NCBI GenBank assembly: GCA_949752735.1 | Contig: OX457039.1 | Location: 49,108,055-49,172,054, forward strand | Reading direction: 5' to 3' | Source of the DNA: Lumbricus terrestris | Taxonomy: Eukaryota > Annelida > Clitellata > Crassiclitellata > Lumbricidae | Length of the DNA stretch: 64,000 nucleotides | Shown here: positions 36,301 to 48,180 of the stretch, one piece after another | How positions within the stretch are numbered: position 1 is the stretch's first letter | How the letters are laid out: each line of letters begins with the position of its first letter | Made by a program: the position numbers and the translations under genes | The notes under the pieces: model-generated | What the model was told of the DNA's origin: nothing | Databases searched by the model: none | Seen by the model: the letters and a program-made list of their open reading frames with translations, nothing else

Positions 36301-36821
36301 ATCGCCTCCGAGCGATACAAGGGTGGTCTCCCTAAAGGCCTGGTACCAGAAAAAGACCTATTGGTCGTGTTGGCATACGAGACAATGCCTGTGTCGTTAC
36401 TTCGTATAGGGTTAAATCCCCTAGAATGGAACTGGTTCCGTTACCTATGGCCGACTGGATGCCAAACTCAGGTCATGCCTCTCGGGAGTGAAGGCGCCTC
36501 GACCGTTCGTTGTTACATGGTACGGAAGAGAGAAGACCGTGTGGGGAAGAAGGCAAAGGCGGTTGCGGTGAAAGGGAGTTCCAAGCGCGGATCGGCTGCC
36601 CGTGGAAAAGTGGACCCTGTTTTGAGCATTGGCCATCCTGGCGCTCAGGTCGTTACCTCCCCGGTGACCGCGGACGGGGCAGATGTGGATTCCGACGCGA
36701 CGGAAATATACTCCCAGTTCCGGGCCTCCTTGCTAAGACAATCTTCCCCGGTCGTAACCGAAATGTTGGATTGGCCTAAGTACGATTTGAGAGGCCGTGA
36801 CGAACGGGGCGTGCCGCCACA
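33358..36821 (+). repeat. 3' LTR, 3464 bp
   Basis: Copy of 21533-24996. It carries the AATAAA at 33865-33870 expected to end the genomic RNA. Because the LTR includes the start of the Gag-Pol frame, this copy holds a truncated frame (ATG 36385) that leaves the LTR at 36821, enters host sequence and stops at 36867. Confidence 0.95.
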
Positions 36822-36825
36822 GTTC
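36822..36825. repeat. Target site duplication GTTC, right
   Basis: Matches 21529-21532 and marks the right integration boundary. Confidence 0.85.
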
Positions 36826-38548
36826 TTTGTATTTACAATTTGTTTGCTAAAACGTTACTTGACCTGAACAGAGCAAAGTTCCTCAGCCTGTAGGGCCGTG
36901 TGCAAGAACCTGTGACTCCAAGTCTTTCAATTCGGAAATAGTGACCTTAGACCCATGTCATGCTGATGCTTCATCTCTTCACAATAGTACAAGCAACCTA
37001 TTTTATATACAGTTTAACAGGTCCATTTAATTATTTTGCTGAATTTCAATGTTGGAGCGGACAACAGAGTGGTGTTAAGACTGTTAACTTAATGAACCAT
37101 TTGAGCAGGCCTATAAGGCTTGTGAACTTTGCATTGGTATAATTATGCAAGTAAAGATGAGCAAAAGCAGGAATTATTATTATCCAATCTATTAAAAATT
37201 CTACCATCGCTGCATGCAGCTGTCACGCAGTCGCAATTCAATTCTGGAGCTAGCCACCATACAGGAAAGCCTATACTGAAGATGTAATAATATTATGTAT
37301 ACATTTTCCCTTTTTGACATTGAAAGACAACAAAATCAATTGAACTACCAGTCTTAACGCTTGATTAACTCCATGTATAATGGTTGAAGGAGGCCATTCC
37401 AAAGGGTATACAATGTTATACATGCGACACGGACACGCATGTCTCTAATAGGGTTCCTGGTGAAAGGTGGTAAGGATGTTGAAAGCGGAAGCACAGCTTG
37501 GAAGACTGCATGTAAGTGCCAACTGTGTATACGTGCATTCATTCATTCATTCATTCGTCTGGCAGGCAGGTCGTTAAGAGAGGTTCATGACGGACCCTCA
37601 TGATCGACCGACGACGGAATCACGGAGCTGACACTGCTGCCACGAAGGAAGGAAAGTCGCGGTTAATGAAGTGGACATCATGACGATTTGGCAATTTGTT
37701 ATATTAACGGTTCTTGTCGGATTTACACTTCAGTCTGTATACAGCTATGCATGTATTGCATGCAATTATGTATACATGTATTGTATGCAATTAAGGAACG
37801 AACCGAGCGAAGATGTTTCATCATGCGTGCAAATAAAGACTATATATACGGTATATATATTATAGTGGGCTGCAAGAATTAAGAACTGAATCGAAACAAC
37901 TGATAATAATTGTTTAGAAGTTGCATTCATTGGAACAAGTCATAACCATATAACTATAAATTTTGTTGAAACCCAAGTAAAAATACGACGAAAGAAACCA
38001 GAATGAGAAAAAATTATTTAGATTATCGGACTATAGATGTAGAGGCACCAACTGAATTACAGTTGACAAAGTTTAGCATAAAGAATTTCATTTTATTTAG
38101 ACATAAAATCATATGATATAGAGTCTACTCGAAACAACTGTGATGTTCTGAAAATGGCCTGTAGTCCTTGGTCCAGCGCATGCGAAAACCTCTGTAGGCA
38201 TGGCTATTATTATAAAGGGAGGGAGGGAAGGAGAGAGGGAGGGAGGGACAGAGAAAGAGAGAAAGAAAGAGAGAGAAAGATAACGTTTTGTATAGGAGTC
38301 AGAGGAAACAATTTCTGCAAATCAATTGAAGTCTAGATTTCAAACGCGAATTAGATAGACCTAAACATCAATACATGTAAGCAAATGATTCGTGTCGGCA
38401 GAGTGCGTGGTTGACAACCATTGCAGTGAGGTCATTTCTGCCTATTGTCTTCATAGCTTCGTCTTGGCTTTCAGTGGAAGCCGCATCCGTTTTCAAACAG
38501 AAGGCATGCATGCAGCCTCTGCATCTGACCAGAACCACATCTCATCAT

Positions 38549-38589
<41 letters not shown>

Positions 38590-39640
38590 GCATCTTCATC
38601 ATCAGCATCATCATCATCATCATCGTTGTCATCATCAGCATCATCGAAAATGGCGGGGGTCGGTTCTGCTTTCTTAAGCCACCGTTGACCATAAAACCAA
38701 TTAGCGCCCTCCGCTGTTCCATTGTTACGAACTCAAACCCAACTCATGGTATACCCAGGCATCTAGAGAGACGACCTGGCAGCAGCAGTCCTTCTTCTTG
38801 CCCTCCTCTCTCTCTCTCTGTGCTTCCTCCTTCTATCCCTCCTCATCCTGTCACCTCTGACCTCGGTTCCTTTCCCGTCAGCATAGAGAACACGCGGCGT
38901 TGTCCGGTCTATAATAATACTCTGACTTTGACTTATCGCCGATTTGTGCTACGTGCGTTATTAGTGTCAGTCAGTGCGGGTGGGAGGAGGAGGGGGGTAG
39001 AATGGGCCGCATTCTGTGCCAGGTGTTTCGCTCACGGTTTAACGGTTCCCTTTCGTGCAGAGGGGCCTGCAACGAGGGGCCCCGCACACTGCATGGCAAG
39101 CTCTCGCCCCAACGCCCGCGTCCCGGATACAGTTATATCGAAGACGGTTGTCATCTATTGCTGCAGCATGCATACGAAGGGGGCCACACTCCACTGCACC
39201 CCAGTCGCATTAGTGTCAAGTGTAACTCGACCCAAGTCAGTCCGATCTGCTATATACTTACGTAAGCAACAGTTGCATATAGTCCTATGGCTACGTACTC
39301 TATCCGTCCATGCATCGGGATGATGCAACCAGCGAAGTCTTAGACCTTTAAGACTTGTCATCGTGAGTTACGCGTGACGATGGAAAGTCAACGGCTTCAA
39401 GCGACCATAAATTATCGAGGGGGTCAACCGCGGTTTTCTGTTGCGACTGAATCGATTGCGATCTGCTTTCTATTCGATGACTGATCGAATGCCCTGCAGC
39501 GGAGGGTGGAGGGAGGGTTGGAAGGGGGAGGTGGTCAATGCATCGCATTTCGTTATCGATGCAATCTATTCGTGTCAATAGAATGGCTTGATTTGCCGTT
39601 TAAAATGCACAGATATCTCCCTCTCGTTTATAACTACGCA
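36826..39640. other. Gene-free stretch with simple repeats
   Basis: No gene is supported. A CATT repeat lies at 37538-37556, a GA-rich purine run at 38218-38280, and CAT/CAG repeats at 38541-38648. Positions 38950-39130 are CpG- and GC-richer. A 212-codon frame from 38685 lacks an ATG start and any domain pattern. Confidence 0.5.
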
Positions 39641-39643
39641 TGC

Positions 39644-39645
<2 letters not shown>

Positions 39646-39674
<29 letters not shown>

Positions 39675-39915
39675 CATACATACATACATACATACATACA
39701 TACATACATACATACATACATACATACATACATACATACATACATACATACATACATACATACATACATACAAACATACATTCATACATACATACATACA
39801 TACATACATACATACATACATACATACATACATACATACATACATACATACATACATACATACATACATACATACATACATACATACATACATACATACA
39901 TGCATGCATACATAG

Positions 39916-39946
<31 letters not shown>

Positions 39947-39963
39947 CATGCATGCATACATAG

Positions 39964-39994
<31 letters not shown>

Positions 39995-40099
39995 CATACA
40001 TACATACATACATACATACATACATACATACATACATACATACATACATACATACATACATACATACATACATACATACATACATGCATGCATACATAG

Positions 40100-40130
<31 letters not shown>

Positions 40131-40229
40131 CATACATACATACATACATACATACATACATACATACATACATACATACATACATACATACATACATACA
40201 TACATGTATGTATGTATGTATGTATGTAT
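39646..40229. repeat. Very long (CATA)n microsatellite
   Basis: About 585 bp of CATA units with regularly recurring interruptions of TGCATGCATACATAGTTA (39900, 39949, 40084). At about 40205 the phase inverts to TGTA, making a palindromic junction. Long Tyr-Ile-His-Thr and Tyr-Val-Cys-Met frames are repeat artefacts. The repeated interruption suggests growth by unequal exchange of a larger unit. Confidence 0.97.
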
Positions 40230-40440
40230 TTAACTCGATTGATCTTTCTCTTTTTAATGCACTGTCTCCATCTACTAACATTTCGAATTCTAGCTTCGTA
40301 TACAATACATCCTCATCATGTGCTTTTCTCAAACACCATTTCTTCTCTCATGACCTTGCGCCTGGGAGCGCCTCTGTACGGTTCGCCTAAATAAAGGCGC
40401 TTCATAAATGTTTTCATACAATACAATGCAATACAGCAGT
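40230..40440 (+). mobile_element. Possible LINE/SINE 3' tail
   Basis: GCGCCTGGGAGCGCCTCTG...AATAAAGGCGCTTCATAAATG ends in an AATACA-rich tail (40415-40440). GGCGCTtnATAAATG followed by a short A-rich tail is a frequent 3' end of LINEs and their SINEs in marine animals. No coding part is present, so this is tentative. Confidence 0.45.
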
Positions 40441-40619
40441 GTATAGACAACCTGCACAATCGTGAGATTGAAGTTTCAGTTTCGTATTCATGCCTTTGTT
40501 ATGGTTCTGAGAGAGAAAGTTACAGATCGCATGCAAGCACAGCACAACCCACGGCTAATATAAACCCAACGTACTAATAATGTTGACTACTGTAATTATT
40601 TCGGTGGCCGGGTAATTAC

Positions 40620-41129
40620 GAGCGCTGATATTTCTTCCGAGCGGTACCCACGAAAACGCCCCGTGTGCCGGGCGTTGTCCCGGTTCTCAAGAGCCCCTAA
40701 AGGGTGGCCGCCGAAAACTCCCCAAAGCTACTTCAGTTTTGGCGACTGATAGTCTGCAACAATTGTTCGCGCGTCTCCCTGCAGCGCGAATCCCTCGCCT
40801 TTCGAGTCGCGTGTCATCGAGGGTCCGAGCACGCGTCCCTGTTGCCTTTGGGCTCGGCTGCTCGCCCCCATCGCTGGTCCTCGCGATGGGCGTCGACCCG
40901 AGCCCCTAAAATCGGGCTCCATTGGCTCTCGACACACTTGAGCCCAGCCAACTGGCGCGCGCACTTTCAAACTGTGCGCGTGTCGTGCTCGTTGGACCGG
41001 AACGGCACACGGCCGAGTCGTTAAAAACCCGAGATGCGATGGCCAAGATATATACGTACCACATCGGCAGGTGTTCTATAGTCGCCTGAGTTTTGCCGTC
41101 GGCTTAGAAATCCGTTCGACTGCGAGGAG
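40620..41129 (+). promoter_or_regulatory. Neurogenin proximal promoter and 5' UTR
   Basis: A GC- and CpG-rich block in AT-rich surroundings directly upstream of the neurogenin ATG. Seen: a TATATAC element at 41049-41055, about 80 bases before the ATG, suggesting a start near 41075-41085 and a short leader; an inverted CCAAT (ATTGG, 40921-40925); a palindromic AACAATTGTT (40758-40767) made of two back-to-back SOX cores; and an E-box CAGGTG near 41070. SOXB control of proneural genes is established in other animals; its operation here is inference. Confidence 0.55.
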
Positions 41130-42776
41130 ATGAAGTGTGATAGCTCTTCGGCGGGCGACGAAAACGACGCGATGAATTTCTACGCCAACTTCGGCGACGA
41201 CGAAATCCTAACAACGGTCAACGAATTCGGTTTTCATAATCACGACGACGAGCTGAAGACTTCTCCGTCGGATCATCCTGGTTTCCTTCAGCAGCAGCGG
41301 TTGATCATCAATGACGCGAACTCAGAGAGAGCAGCCGACTGGAGAGTGAAGGGTGTGGCTGCGATGGGTGGAGAAGAGGATGCTGAGAACCGCCATCCTT
41401 CATCCGACGGGGCATCGCCTGCTGCCGCAGCAACCCAGGAGGCGTCCGCCACGAAGCGATGTCGACGGTCGAGGACGCGGACGCTCAGTCCTCAGCTGCT
41501 CGTCAAGGTGAAGAGAACGCGTCGGTTGAAGGCGAACGACCGCGAACGGAACCGGATGCACAACCTCAACTCCGCCCTCGACCATCTCCGTTGCATCCTT
41601 CCCACTTTTCCAGACGACACGAAACTGACGAAGATCGAGACCCTGCGATTCGCACACAACTACATCTGGATGCTGTCGGAGACTCTGAAACTGCTTGACC
41701 TTCAAGATCACGTGAGGAGGCAGAGTCAGCTGACCACCCCTGGAGGAGGAGGAGGAGGAGGAGGAGGAGCAGGGGGCAGCGGCGTTGACCCGTCCGTCGA
41801 CCTTCAGAGACTGACCGCCATGGCCAATGACCTCGCTTCACAAGTGACTCTCAACACGGATCGCATGTTCCATAATAATACAGCTGTAACGACGCTTCTC
41901 AACAGTCTCCAGCTCAGCCTCCAAGAGGATGCCATAGGAGGAGGAGGAGGAGGAGGAGGAGGAGGAGGAGGAGGAGGAGGAGGAGGAGACAACAATGCCC
42001 ACATACAAGCCGGCGGTGGCGTCTTCAGCAGCCCAGGTAGCTATGACGACACTAGTTATTGTTCATCCCCTCCGGCCGATAACAATCTCCACTGCAGCAG
42101 CCAGCAGTTGTCACCGACCAACGTGATGCTGACCGACGCATCATCGAAGGTCTTTCTCAGCCAACCTCCTCTGCATCACCACCATCACCATCATCACCAT
42201 CAGTCGCCGTCCTTCGATGCCGTCGCATGCACTGACCCACTTTTTAAACTGGGTCAGGTCAACAACTTCACCGGAAGTCCGTCGTCCCCTTCGTCGATGA
42301 ACACGGATCTCGGATACCTGTCTCCTCCAAGTCCACTCTCCCACTCGTCCTCCGTCGCCGGATACCACACTCCACTCGGAACAAACCAACTGGCCAACCT
42401 CCTCCTTCTTCCACCCACAGCGCAGCAACTGCATCCCTCGCTTGCAGTCAACATTAACAATAATAACAACAGCTGCAGCACCCAGTATTCATACAACAAC
42501 GAATCCATCCATCCTCCTCCTCAGCAACTAAAACGTCTTCCGCTTCAACTGCAACAACAACCTCTTATCCATCATCAGCATCATCAGCATCATCAGCATC
42601 ATCAGCATCATCTTCAGCATCGTCTACATGCTCAGCTGCAGCATCCGTTGCAAACAGAACTACTGAGTAAGGCATACTCGCAGCAGCAGCAGCAAAGCTT
42701 CCCAGTAAATAACTCCGAACTGTCGAATGCCATTGACATCTACGAATCGTACAGCGACGAAAGATTCATCGACTAA
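41130..42776 (+). CDS. Ngn: Neurogenin-family bHLH transcription factor
   Basis: A single-exon gene of 548 residues. The bHLH domain (about residues 131-187) has the basic region [14 protein letters not shown], helix 1, a loop with [11 protein letters not shown] and helix 2 [17 protein letters not shown]. These match neurogenins rather than NeuroD or Atonal. The family binds CANNTG E-boxes as heterodimers with E proteins in the nucleus and drives neuronal fate. Outside the bHLH the protein is unusual: two poly-Gly tracts (about 207-215 and 270-288), a poly-His tract near 353, Gln/His repeats near 485-515 and Ser/Pro-rich stretches. This makes it about twice the length of vertebrate neurogenins. 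The ATG has a purine at -3. It ends SDERFID before TAA. No frameshift is seen. Confidence 0.95.
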   Translation: MKCDSSSAGDENDAMNFYANFGDDEILTTVNEFGFHNHDDELKTSPSDHPGFLQQQRLIINDANSERAADWRVKGVAAMGGEEDAENRHPSSDGASPAAAATQEASATKRCRRSRTRTLSPQLLVKVKRTRRLKANDRERNRMHNLNSALDHLRCILPTFPDDTKLTKIETLRFAHNYIWMLSETLKLLDLQDHVRRQSQLTTPGGGGGGGGGAGGSGVDPSVDLQRLTAMANDLASQVTLNTDRMFHNNTAVTTLLNSLQLSLQEDAIGGGGGGGGGGGGGGGGGDNNAHIQAGGGVFSSPGSYDDTSYCSSPPADNNLHCSSQQLSPTNVMLTDASSKVFLSQPPLHHHHHHHHHQSPSFDAVACTDPLFKLGQVNNFTGSPSSPSSMNTDLGYLSPPSPLSHSSSVAGYHTPLGTNQLANLLLLPPTAQQLHPSLAVNINNNNNSCSTQYSYNNESIHPPPQQLKRLPLQLQQQPLIHHQHHQHHQHHQHHLQHRLHAQLQHPLQTELLSKAYSQQQQQSFPVNNSELSNAIDIYESYSDERFID

Positions 42777-43815
42777 ATTGAACAATCTAAGCAGAAAGAC
42801 AATAGCCTACAGGGACACAAAACACAGTTGTTATATCCTACACTTGCATTGTACATAATACAAAATATGTATGTATACGTATTACATACGCACAAATGCA
42901 ATAGCCTATATATATATATTCCAATCGTTTCTCTCTATTGTTCTGGAATGGGCAACTTTCCCTATTTTTAAATGTGCTATAATAATAAGATTATTAATGT
43001 CATGAAAAAATCATATATAGAAACTTATGTAAATCTTCCTCACAAAATACAATACGAGTCATTAACTGATAATTTTCAGTCGCAGATCTTCCTTCAGGTG
43101 CTTTATATGAATTGGGCCTATTATATGTATTATATATGTATATATTATATAAATATATTATATATATATACCGCAGGCAATAGGTATACTGCATGCCTGT
43201 ATTTATGGCCCACATATTGACCATTCAAATTACAGAGAAGACCGCAGAGTAGCAGACACCTGCTTGAAATAACAGGTACCTTGACAGGTGCGTGTATACT
43301 GCAGGGTCTGTGAAGACTGTGGACAACTGGACAAGTAATTGCAGCTCGGGATATGATATGTTGGACAGGTATACGATAATATAACACCATACAGGATTCG
43401 CTCAATCAAAGGAACTCTTTGCTCGGTTGTTTGATTTCACGATCCCATTACATATAAATCAACCCACATCTCTAATTAGAGTTTTCTAATAGGCAAAAAT
43501 ATCTAAGGCAGTAATTCAATTGACGCTACTGAAGCATATATACAGTCTTATAAGACGAAAATTATGCATTTTCTTCACAAAGAGGCTGAAGATTTTACTG
43601 ACATCGCTGAAAAGGTCTCTGCGTAAAGAACATTATTTGTGAGGTGAGGTTAATTGTAACTATATTAGAGGTCATAAACTTTGAAAATGCCTTGCATGTG
43701 TGTGTATATATGTTTACACTGGTTTGACTGTGAATTGTTCCGTTCGCAACAGACTTTCAGCTTTTGTGACTGAGACTTGTGAAGCATTGTAAATAAAGTG
43801 ATTAATGATTTAAAA
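42777..43815 (+). other. Neurogenin 3' UTR, probable
   Basis: AT-rich sequence after the stop codon without other genes. The first good polyadenylation signal noted is AATAAA at 43792-43797, followed by a T/G-rich element (TGATTTTTGTTTTGATC, about 43820). This would give a 3' UTR of about 1.0 kb. An earlier, weaker signal cannot be excluded. Confidence 0.5.
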
Positions 43816-44680
43816 CTCATCTGATTTTTGTTTTGATCATGTACTCCCTGAAAAACATGACAATAATTATATAGGTCATAAGACACATATCGTTAGCGAA
43901 GAACGACCAGAATATACACCAGAAATTAATATGCTATGGAATGACACAACATGCATGCATGATATCTGATATCATTGATAGTGGGCAGGTCTAATTCCGT
44001 AAATCTGCTTATAATTATACTCAGCAGAAACAATCATTGTAAATAGTTACCGGAATATAATTAATCCTCATTGCCTATTAATCCTTAGTCTATTAATCCT
44101 AATTGTTTTCGTAATCAAAATTGTGAATCAATTGATGCCATCATTGCCATGACCCGGCATTAATCCATGCACTGCTTCACAATGAACCCTTAATCGCTAA
44201 AAATGGCAGATAATTGATAGCTGCAGTGGGTACAATAATTTATACATACATAGCCTCGACTTAGCTATTATACGAATGTTGTCATACTAACGGCTATATA
44301 CAGCAACATTTTTCATGCCGTGCACCAGTGTACCAATTGTACATATCATAGGCAAACAATCAGCCCGTAGAGTTGAAGACGTTAAATTAGCCTTATTATA
44401 GATACAACGAGATATACAAAGGCGTTCGATGCGAATTACAATGGCATTGCCTTTCCATGCATGACAACTGACGTCTCCTCAATTGTGTTGATGTTGCATG
44501 GGAACAATTACTAAACTCATTGAGTGTCGATCATCACCCGGTATAGAGCAGAGCAACGAACGAACGTCCTGTGTATACATGCAGCAGTGTCTCTCCAGTG
44601 AATTACGAGGCGAACAATGAACAGGAAAGAGGTCGGTCGACGACAAAAAATCTCAACGATATGTATTTGTCGACCTGATA
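43816..44680. other. No gene seen
   Basis: AT-rich spacer without recognised repeats or frames. Confidence 0.45.
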
Positions 44681-44682
44681 AT

Positions 44683-44926
<244 letters not shown>

Positions 44927-45926
44927 GACGGTCTTTTACGCTCAGTGGACGAAGATCGATTTCTTCCTTTTATATCAAAGAATGCTAATGAGTTGTTTCG
45001 GTTGCTCGCAGACTCGTCTATGCAACACACACACTTAGTGTTGTTTTAATATTGCCCCAATTTTAGTTTTAGTTTTAGTTTTGATTGTTAGTCTTAATTT
45101 TAGTTTTAGTTTTAGTTTTAATTGTTGCTGAATATTAGTTTTAGTTTTCGTTTTAGTTTTATGGATCAATTTTAGTTTTAGTTTTAGTTTTAGTATGCCA
45201 ATTTTAGTTTTAGTTTTAGTTTTCGTATGCCAATATAAGTTTTAGTTTTAATGATCTGGGGCTACACACTCGTTAGCAGTGAATACCGTTTCGTTCCTTG
45301 AATAAACTATATTGATACAAATCAATACGAAGATGTGCTGAACATAAAACGTGATCATTATGTGAAATGTCATTTGCTGCCCAATTGATAAATACCTCAG
45401 CATTACAGTTCATAACTTTTTTGGAATTAATACAAAATTTTATGACAACGATATACGCAGTTGCTCACCACAGGAAGGTCAAAATTGCGTATCAACCCTG
45501 GTCATACATGTAAATAATTATAGCGTCCCTCAGTGATATTTTAGTTTATATTAATTCTACTTCTAATTCTTATTCACTTCTGTTGACGTGATTTTACTTC
45601 CACTTCTAGTTCTCAAATAATATCACTTCTGGTTCTTATTCACTTCTGCCTGAAGCAATTTTACTTCTACTTCAAGTTCTCAAATAATTTTGCTTCTTCC
45701 AGTTACAGTTTTTATATAGTTTTACCTATCCGTGCACTTATCAGTTTTTATCACTCTTTGATATCCCAGGTAACGGCCGAGGGAATTTTTGTTTCTGCTA
45801 TGCATGTGGAGTCCATAGAATAATGATAACAGGTACAATGTAGGATGCAGGGTAGATGCCCGCTATCATCCCAAAGACCACTCAGTCTATCATGCGCTAG
45901 AACGTTTGATAACACTAGTCTGGATA

Positions 45927-46951
45927 GGGGAGGGTGCCCCAAGACGGGACGGTGCACAAGATGAGACGATTCAGTTTTCTCGCAGTCGTTTTACGCGTTT
46001 CTTTCTTATTAGCCTTCAATGAATCGACGATTACCTCGGCTATGTATGTACGAGTTTCAGTCCCTGTGTTGACGATATCCGATATACAGATAAACATTTC
46101 TTGTTTTGAGCTAGTTAGCTTAATATTTTGCTACTTTAAATAATCGCATAAAGTCATCACTGTACGGACACATTTTGAAACGTGTTTGGTGGCAAGACAC
46201 AGGGAAATATATTACCAAACGCATGTATTTTGAGATGAGCGATAATACGTTGTGTTTACATCAAAAATTGATGCGTTCACACATCATGCATAGAGTGCAC
46301 AAGATGGGACATGCTTTGTGTGCCCAAGACGGGACGCGTCCCGTCTTGGGCACACGGTATATCCCAATGGTGAACTACTCGTCCCATCTTGGGCACCCGC
46401 AACACACCAGCTGTACAGTATGCACAGTAAAACAATTTCTTAGTCAGGATATTATATAGGTCGGTGCATTCAAGCTTTAGACCACGCAATCAATTAGTGG
46501 TCATGGCTGCGCTAACTAGTGTTGTGTATTGTAAATCATTTTCTCGTGTGCTCGTTCGATGTGGGATCCCTCTCCCCATTTGTCAATTCAGCCTTGTCCT
46601 GTCTGGTGAGAACAGTGCGATGACGATGCATATGCTAAAACTGCTTGTTCACAGTGAAATCATCAATCTTCTGAAGTTGATAAATTAAATTAAGGTGTTT
46701 AACATGGGAAAATAATTTGATATTTTAATGTCCCATCTTGGGCACCCCGGTGCCCAAGATGGGACGATTTGTAGGTCAACAAAAGTTCATTGTTTCGTTT
46801 AAGCCATACATTGTTTTCTTGCAAATTGCTTGCCAGATAGTGGTTAAAGGATCAGTTTAAAGGAAGGAAGAAGTAGCGAATATGTAATGTCATCAGCAAA
46901 GGTGATTTGAAGGAAATACTGCGAATCGTCCCGTCTTGGGGCACCCTCCCC
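45927..46951. mobile_element. TA-flanked TIR element nested in the hAT copy
   Basis: GGGGAGGGTGCCCCAAGACG begins a 24-bp or longer perfect inverted repeat whose other copy ends at 46951. TA flanks both ends (45925-45926, 46952-46953). The GTGCCCAAGA(C/T)GGGAC motif recurs internally as head-to-head pairs at 46318-46355 and 46730-46765. The 1.0-kb body encodes no recognised protein. TA duplication suggests Tc1/mariner or a similar superfamily. Confidence 0.85.
46318..46355. repeat. Perfect 38-bp palindrome
   Basis: GTGTGCCCAAGACGGGACG is followed immediately by its exact reverse complement with no spacer. The half-site is the nested element's terminal motif, so this may be a transposase-binding duplication or the fused ends of a deleted copy. 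Confidence 0.92.
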
Positions 46952-47918
46952 TATATGAATGCAAAGAACTAAACATCCCAAAATGGAATATTGTAATGTG
47001 AAGTGAATGAATGAGAATAATATGATAGTGTGCGACGATTCACGCAGTTCTAGCAGGATTTTACACAACTAAATAAAGGTCACAGGCAAAGCATATCAAT
47101 GAGAATATTTTATGATTGTAAACTCTAAGACTTACTCTTACCTCGGGTCAAACAAAGTGGTCCGTTTCCTTGTTTGGCCTCAAAATATATTGCTACAGAA
47201 ATTCTCCTAGACTAATAAATTTCACCCTGGATATATATAATATAATTATCAGATCCTGGCCAGGGACTTCTCTTGGTTTCTCTCTCGAAGGGCAATCATA
47301 TAGGCTGAGTAGGCTCTTTTCTACACCAGAGACGACTATACTTTTCATCGCCAGCCACAGCAAGACAGAGTCTTCCTTGCCAGCGGTCAGCCTTTGTTCA
47401 CTCTCACGTGCCTCACCATTGTTTCTCCCTATTCACTGGCCAATCATATCTTACCTAACTCCACTGGTCACCCTGCCTGTCGGCCCTGCAAGGCTTCCTC
47501 AGACAATCACTGTTCTGCATTACTCTGATCTGCATATTAATAGCCCCTAATCCCCAAACCGGTTTGAACAGGTTTAGAGCCATAATTATGACCCCGGGTA
47601 TACAGGTAAAACGACCCACTTGTGAGTAATCTCCTTCCTCACAATACTAAAATACGCCATTTGCACAATACACACAAATAAGGAAAGTAAGGTGAAATTA
47701 CGAGCAAATTATTTAGTTTTCGTTTGGCCATATATCGTTTTAGTTTTCGTTTGATCAATTTTCGTTTACTTTTAGTTTTGATTGCTGCATATTTCGTTTT
47801 AGTTTTAGTTTTCGTTGTCAGCGTGTTTTAGTTTTAGTTTTCGTTTTCGTTAACGAAAACGTTTCATTTTCGTTAATTACCCTTTTCGTTTTCGTTTTCG
47901 TTAACGAAAACAACACTA

Positions 47919-48180
47919 CACACACTCACACATGCACACACATATGCACACACGCACGTACGCACGCATGCACACACACATGCACACACGCACGTACGCA
48001 CGCATGCACACACACACGCACACATGCACACGCGCGCACGCACGCACACACACACGCACACACACGCACACGCGCACATACGCACGTGCGCACGCGCGCA
48101 CGCATGCACACACACGCATAGACGCACAGACGCATACACACACGCGCGCACACGTACGCACATACACGCACACACACAGA
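47919..48180. repeat. (CA)n/(CACG)n microsatellite
   Basis: CA-rich alternating array with CGCACG and CATG variants. The hAT target site lies at its left edge. Confidence 0.93.

Larger units (their letters stand above)
21533..36821 (+). mobile_element. Complete Ty3/gypsy LTR retrotransposon, about 15.3 kb
   Basis: Two direct repeats of 3464 bp (21533-24996 and 33358-36821) begin TGTGGCG and end CGCCACA, the usual TG...CA form with a 7-bp inverted repeat. GTTC flanks both sides (21529-21532, 36822-36825), a 4-bp target duplication. Between the LTRs lie a primer binding site, one Gag-Pol frame with protease, reverse transcriptase, RNase H and integrase in Ty3/gypsy order, about 2.3 kb of non-coding sequence and a polypurine tract. 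No envelope-like frame or chromodomain is seen. The LTRs appear almost identical (one difference noted: 22954 T, 34779 C), so insertion is recent and the copy may be active. The element is richer in GC than its surroundings. Confidence 0.97.
45036..47918. mobile_element. hAT-type element, 2.9 kb, non-autonomous
   Basis: Ends TAGTGTTGTTTT (45036-45047) and AAAACAACACTA (47907-47918) are perfect inverted repeats. CACACACT flanks both sides (45028-45035, 47919-47926), a perfect 8-bp target duplication. Subterminal TTTTAG (45058-45250) and TTTTAG/TTTTCG (47710-47900) repeat clusters lie just inside each end. An 80-bp direct repeat is at 45570-45710. No transposase was found. A second element is inserted at 45927-46951. 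Confidence 0.88.

Noticed and set aside
33358..36821. Tandem genomic duplication or assembly duplication of 21533-24996
   Set aside because: TG...CA ends, terminal inverted repeat, polypurine tract just before it, primer site just after the first copy and matching GTTC flanks all fit an LTR pair.
38685..39323. 212-codon frame
   Set aside because: It begins at a TTG, has low-complexity Ser/Pro sequence and shows no recognisable domain.
39506..40394. Frames of 100-268 codons of Tyr-Ile-His-Thr or Tyr-Val-Cys-Met
   Set aside because: They are translations of a tetranucleotide repeat, occur in several frames on both strands, and have no non-repeat domain.
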